Source of the DNA: Vandammella animalimorsus | Lineage (GTDB): Bacteria > Pseudomonadota > Gammaproteobacteria > Burkholderiales > Burkholderiaceae_C | Assembly (NCBI RefSeq): GCF_002285265.1 | Contig: NZ_NSJB01000008.1 | Coordinates: 53,226-117,225 of the forward strand | Direction of reading: 5' to 3' | Length of the DNA: 64,000 bases | Part shown: in pieces, positions 63,761 through 64,000 of the stretch | How the letters are laid out: every line of letters begins with the position of its first letter | Numbering within the stretch: the stretch's first letter is position 1 | The notes under the pieces: generated by a model | Seen by the model: only the letters and a program-made list of their open reading frames with translations | The model's database searches: none | Told to the model about the DNA's origin: nothing | Position numbers and translations under genes: made by a program

Positions 63761-63795
63761 CGGCCGGTAATGGCCGGTAATGGCCGGTAACGGCC
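63761..63795. repeat. Short 10-bp tandem repeat
   Basis: The unit (C/T)GGCCGGTAA is present three times, followed by a partial CGGCC. It lies between the copper chaperone gene and the transposase remnant. Confidence 0.9.
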
Positions 63796-63830
63796 AGCAC
63801 AGCAAAGGGGGCCTTGAGGGCAAATGCCGT

Positions 63831-64000
63831 TCACTTAACAGCACGAACCTGCTTGAGCGGATAGCGAGCAGGAGGCTTCTTCACAACACGGGGGCATTGT
63901 CGCCCCCGTCGTTGTTTGGGCAGCAGTTGCTCACCCAGACGCTGGCGTAACCGCAGCAAGTGCTTGGGCAGCAATCCCGGGCTGATGCTCGCCAGGCTGA
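63831..64000 (-). CDS. IS4-type transposase, C-terminal part (runs off the right edge)
   Basis: The minus-strand frame from the edge reads SLASISPGLLPKHLLRLRQR, then LGEQLLPKQ, then RRGRQCPRVVKKPPARYPLKQ and ends VRAVK with a TGA at 63,831–63,833. The CPRVVK…YPLK tail is typical of IS4-family DDE transposases. Catalytic residues lie beyond the window. The IS end should be within about 63,790–63,830. Only the C-terminal ~56 residues are visible. Confidence 0.7.
   Translation of the reverse strand, partial: SLASISPGLLPKHLLRLRQRLGEQLLPKQRRGRQCPRVVKKPPARYPLKQVRAVK

Overview
The window is about 64 kb of GC-rich DNA with densely packed genes. It looks like a betaproteobacterial chromosome, most likely Burkholderiales near Comamonadaceae. 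This inference rests on a TctC/Bug-type periplasmic receptor, a pilT–cNMP-domain–pilU cluster, an mltG–tmk–holB–pilZ–tatD cluster, a CIRCE-controlled groESL operon and the general codon and GC style. The species cannot be named from the sequence.

Positions 1–19,564 (all minus strand) form a capsule-type polysaccharide locus. Transcription runs from a 2,660-residue type I polyketide/fatty-acid synthase (KS-AT-DH-degenerate MT-ER-KR-ACP, no thioesterase) into an alpha-oxoamine synthase. It continues through an ABC-2 capsule exporter (kpsE, kpsM, kpsT), a GlfT2-like galactofuranosyltransferase, a DUF707-type protein and UDP-galactopyranose mutase (glf). These eight genes touch or overlap by a few bases. 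After a 213-bp gap holding a mobile palindromic repeat come a TPR/beta-helix protein with near-identical internal repeats and a CDP-glycerol glycerophosphotransferase-like gene cut by the window edge. The PKS plus oxoamine synthase pair recalls RkpA/RkpG of the rhizobial K-antigen system. The likely reading is a surface polymer containing galactofuranose, possibly with glycerol phosphate, that uses a dedicated PKS-derived lipid. An AT-rich region with an 18-bp triplicate lies upstream (19,565–20,220).

Positions 20,220–33,308 are mostly housekeeping: CIRCE-groES-groEL, an EamA transporter, ygfZ, the operon mltG-tmk-holB-pilZ-tatD-ankyrin protein, a thioredoxin-MsrA-MsrB fusion, two tandem paralogues of weak YezG/DUF600 resemblance, and dut. 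Positions 33,374–45,075 hold a lipoprotein, a nitroreductase, an LD-carboxypeptidase, a Bug receptor, pilT/cNMP/pilU, a hydroxyisobutyrate-dehydrogenase-like enzyme, aroQ, an unknown gene, murI and a low-molecular-weight protein tyrosine phosphatase. Positions 45,222–56,290 hold an enoyl-CoA hydratase, an M61 peptidase, dsbC, a UbiH-type hydroxylase, a DUF4189 protein, a small lipoprotein, ychF, an ArsR–CMD–DUF2892 stress cassette and an aromatic/aspartate aminotransferase. The right end has a PAS-GGDEF-EAL protein, a PIN-domain remnant, uvrB, a copper pair (DUF2946 protein and His-tailed PCuAC chaperone) and the 3' end of an IS4-type transposase.

Three families of short non-coding mobile repeats, each with two copies here, occupy intergenic gaps: A (3,611 and 62,529), B (34,514 and 51,516) and C (41,780 and 62,685). 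A and C lie back to back at 62.5–62.9 kb. A nine-copy CTTGGG hexamer repeat lies at 34,284.
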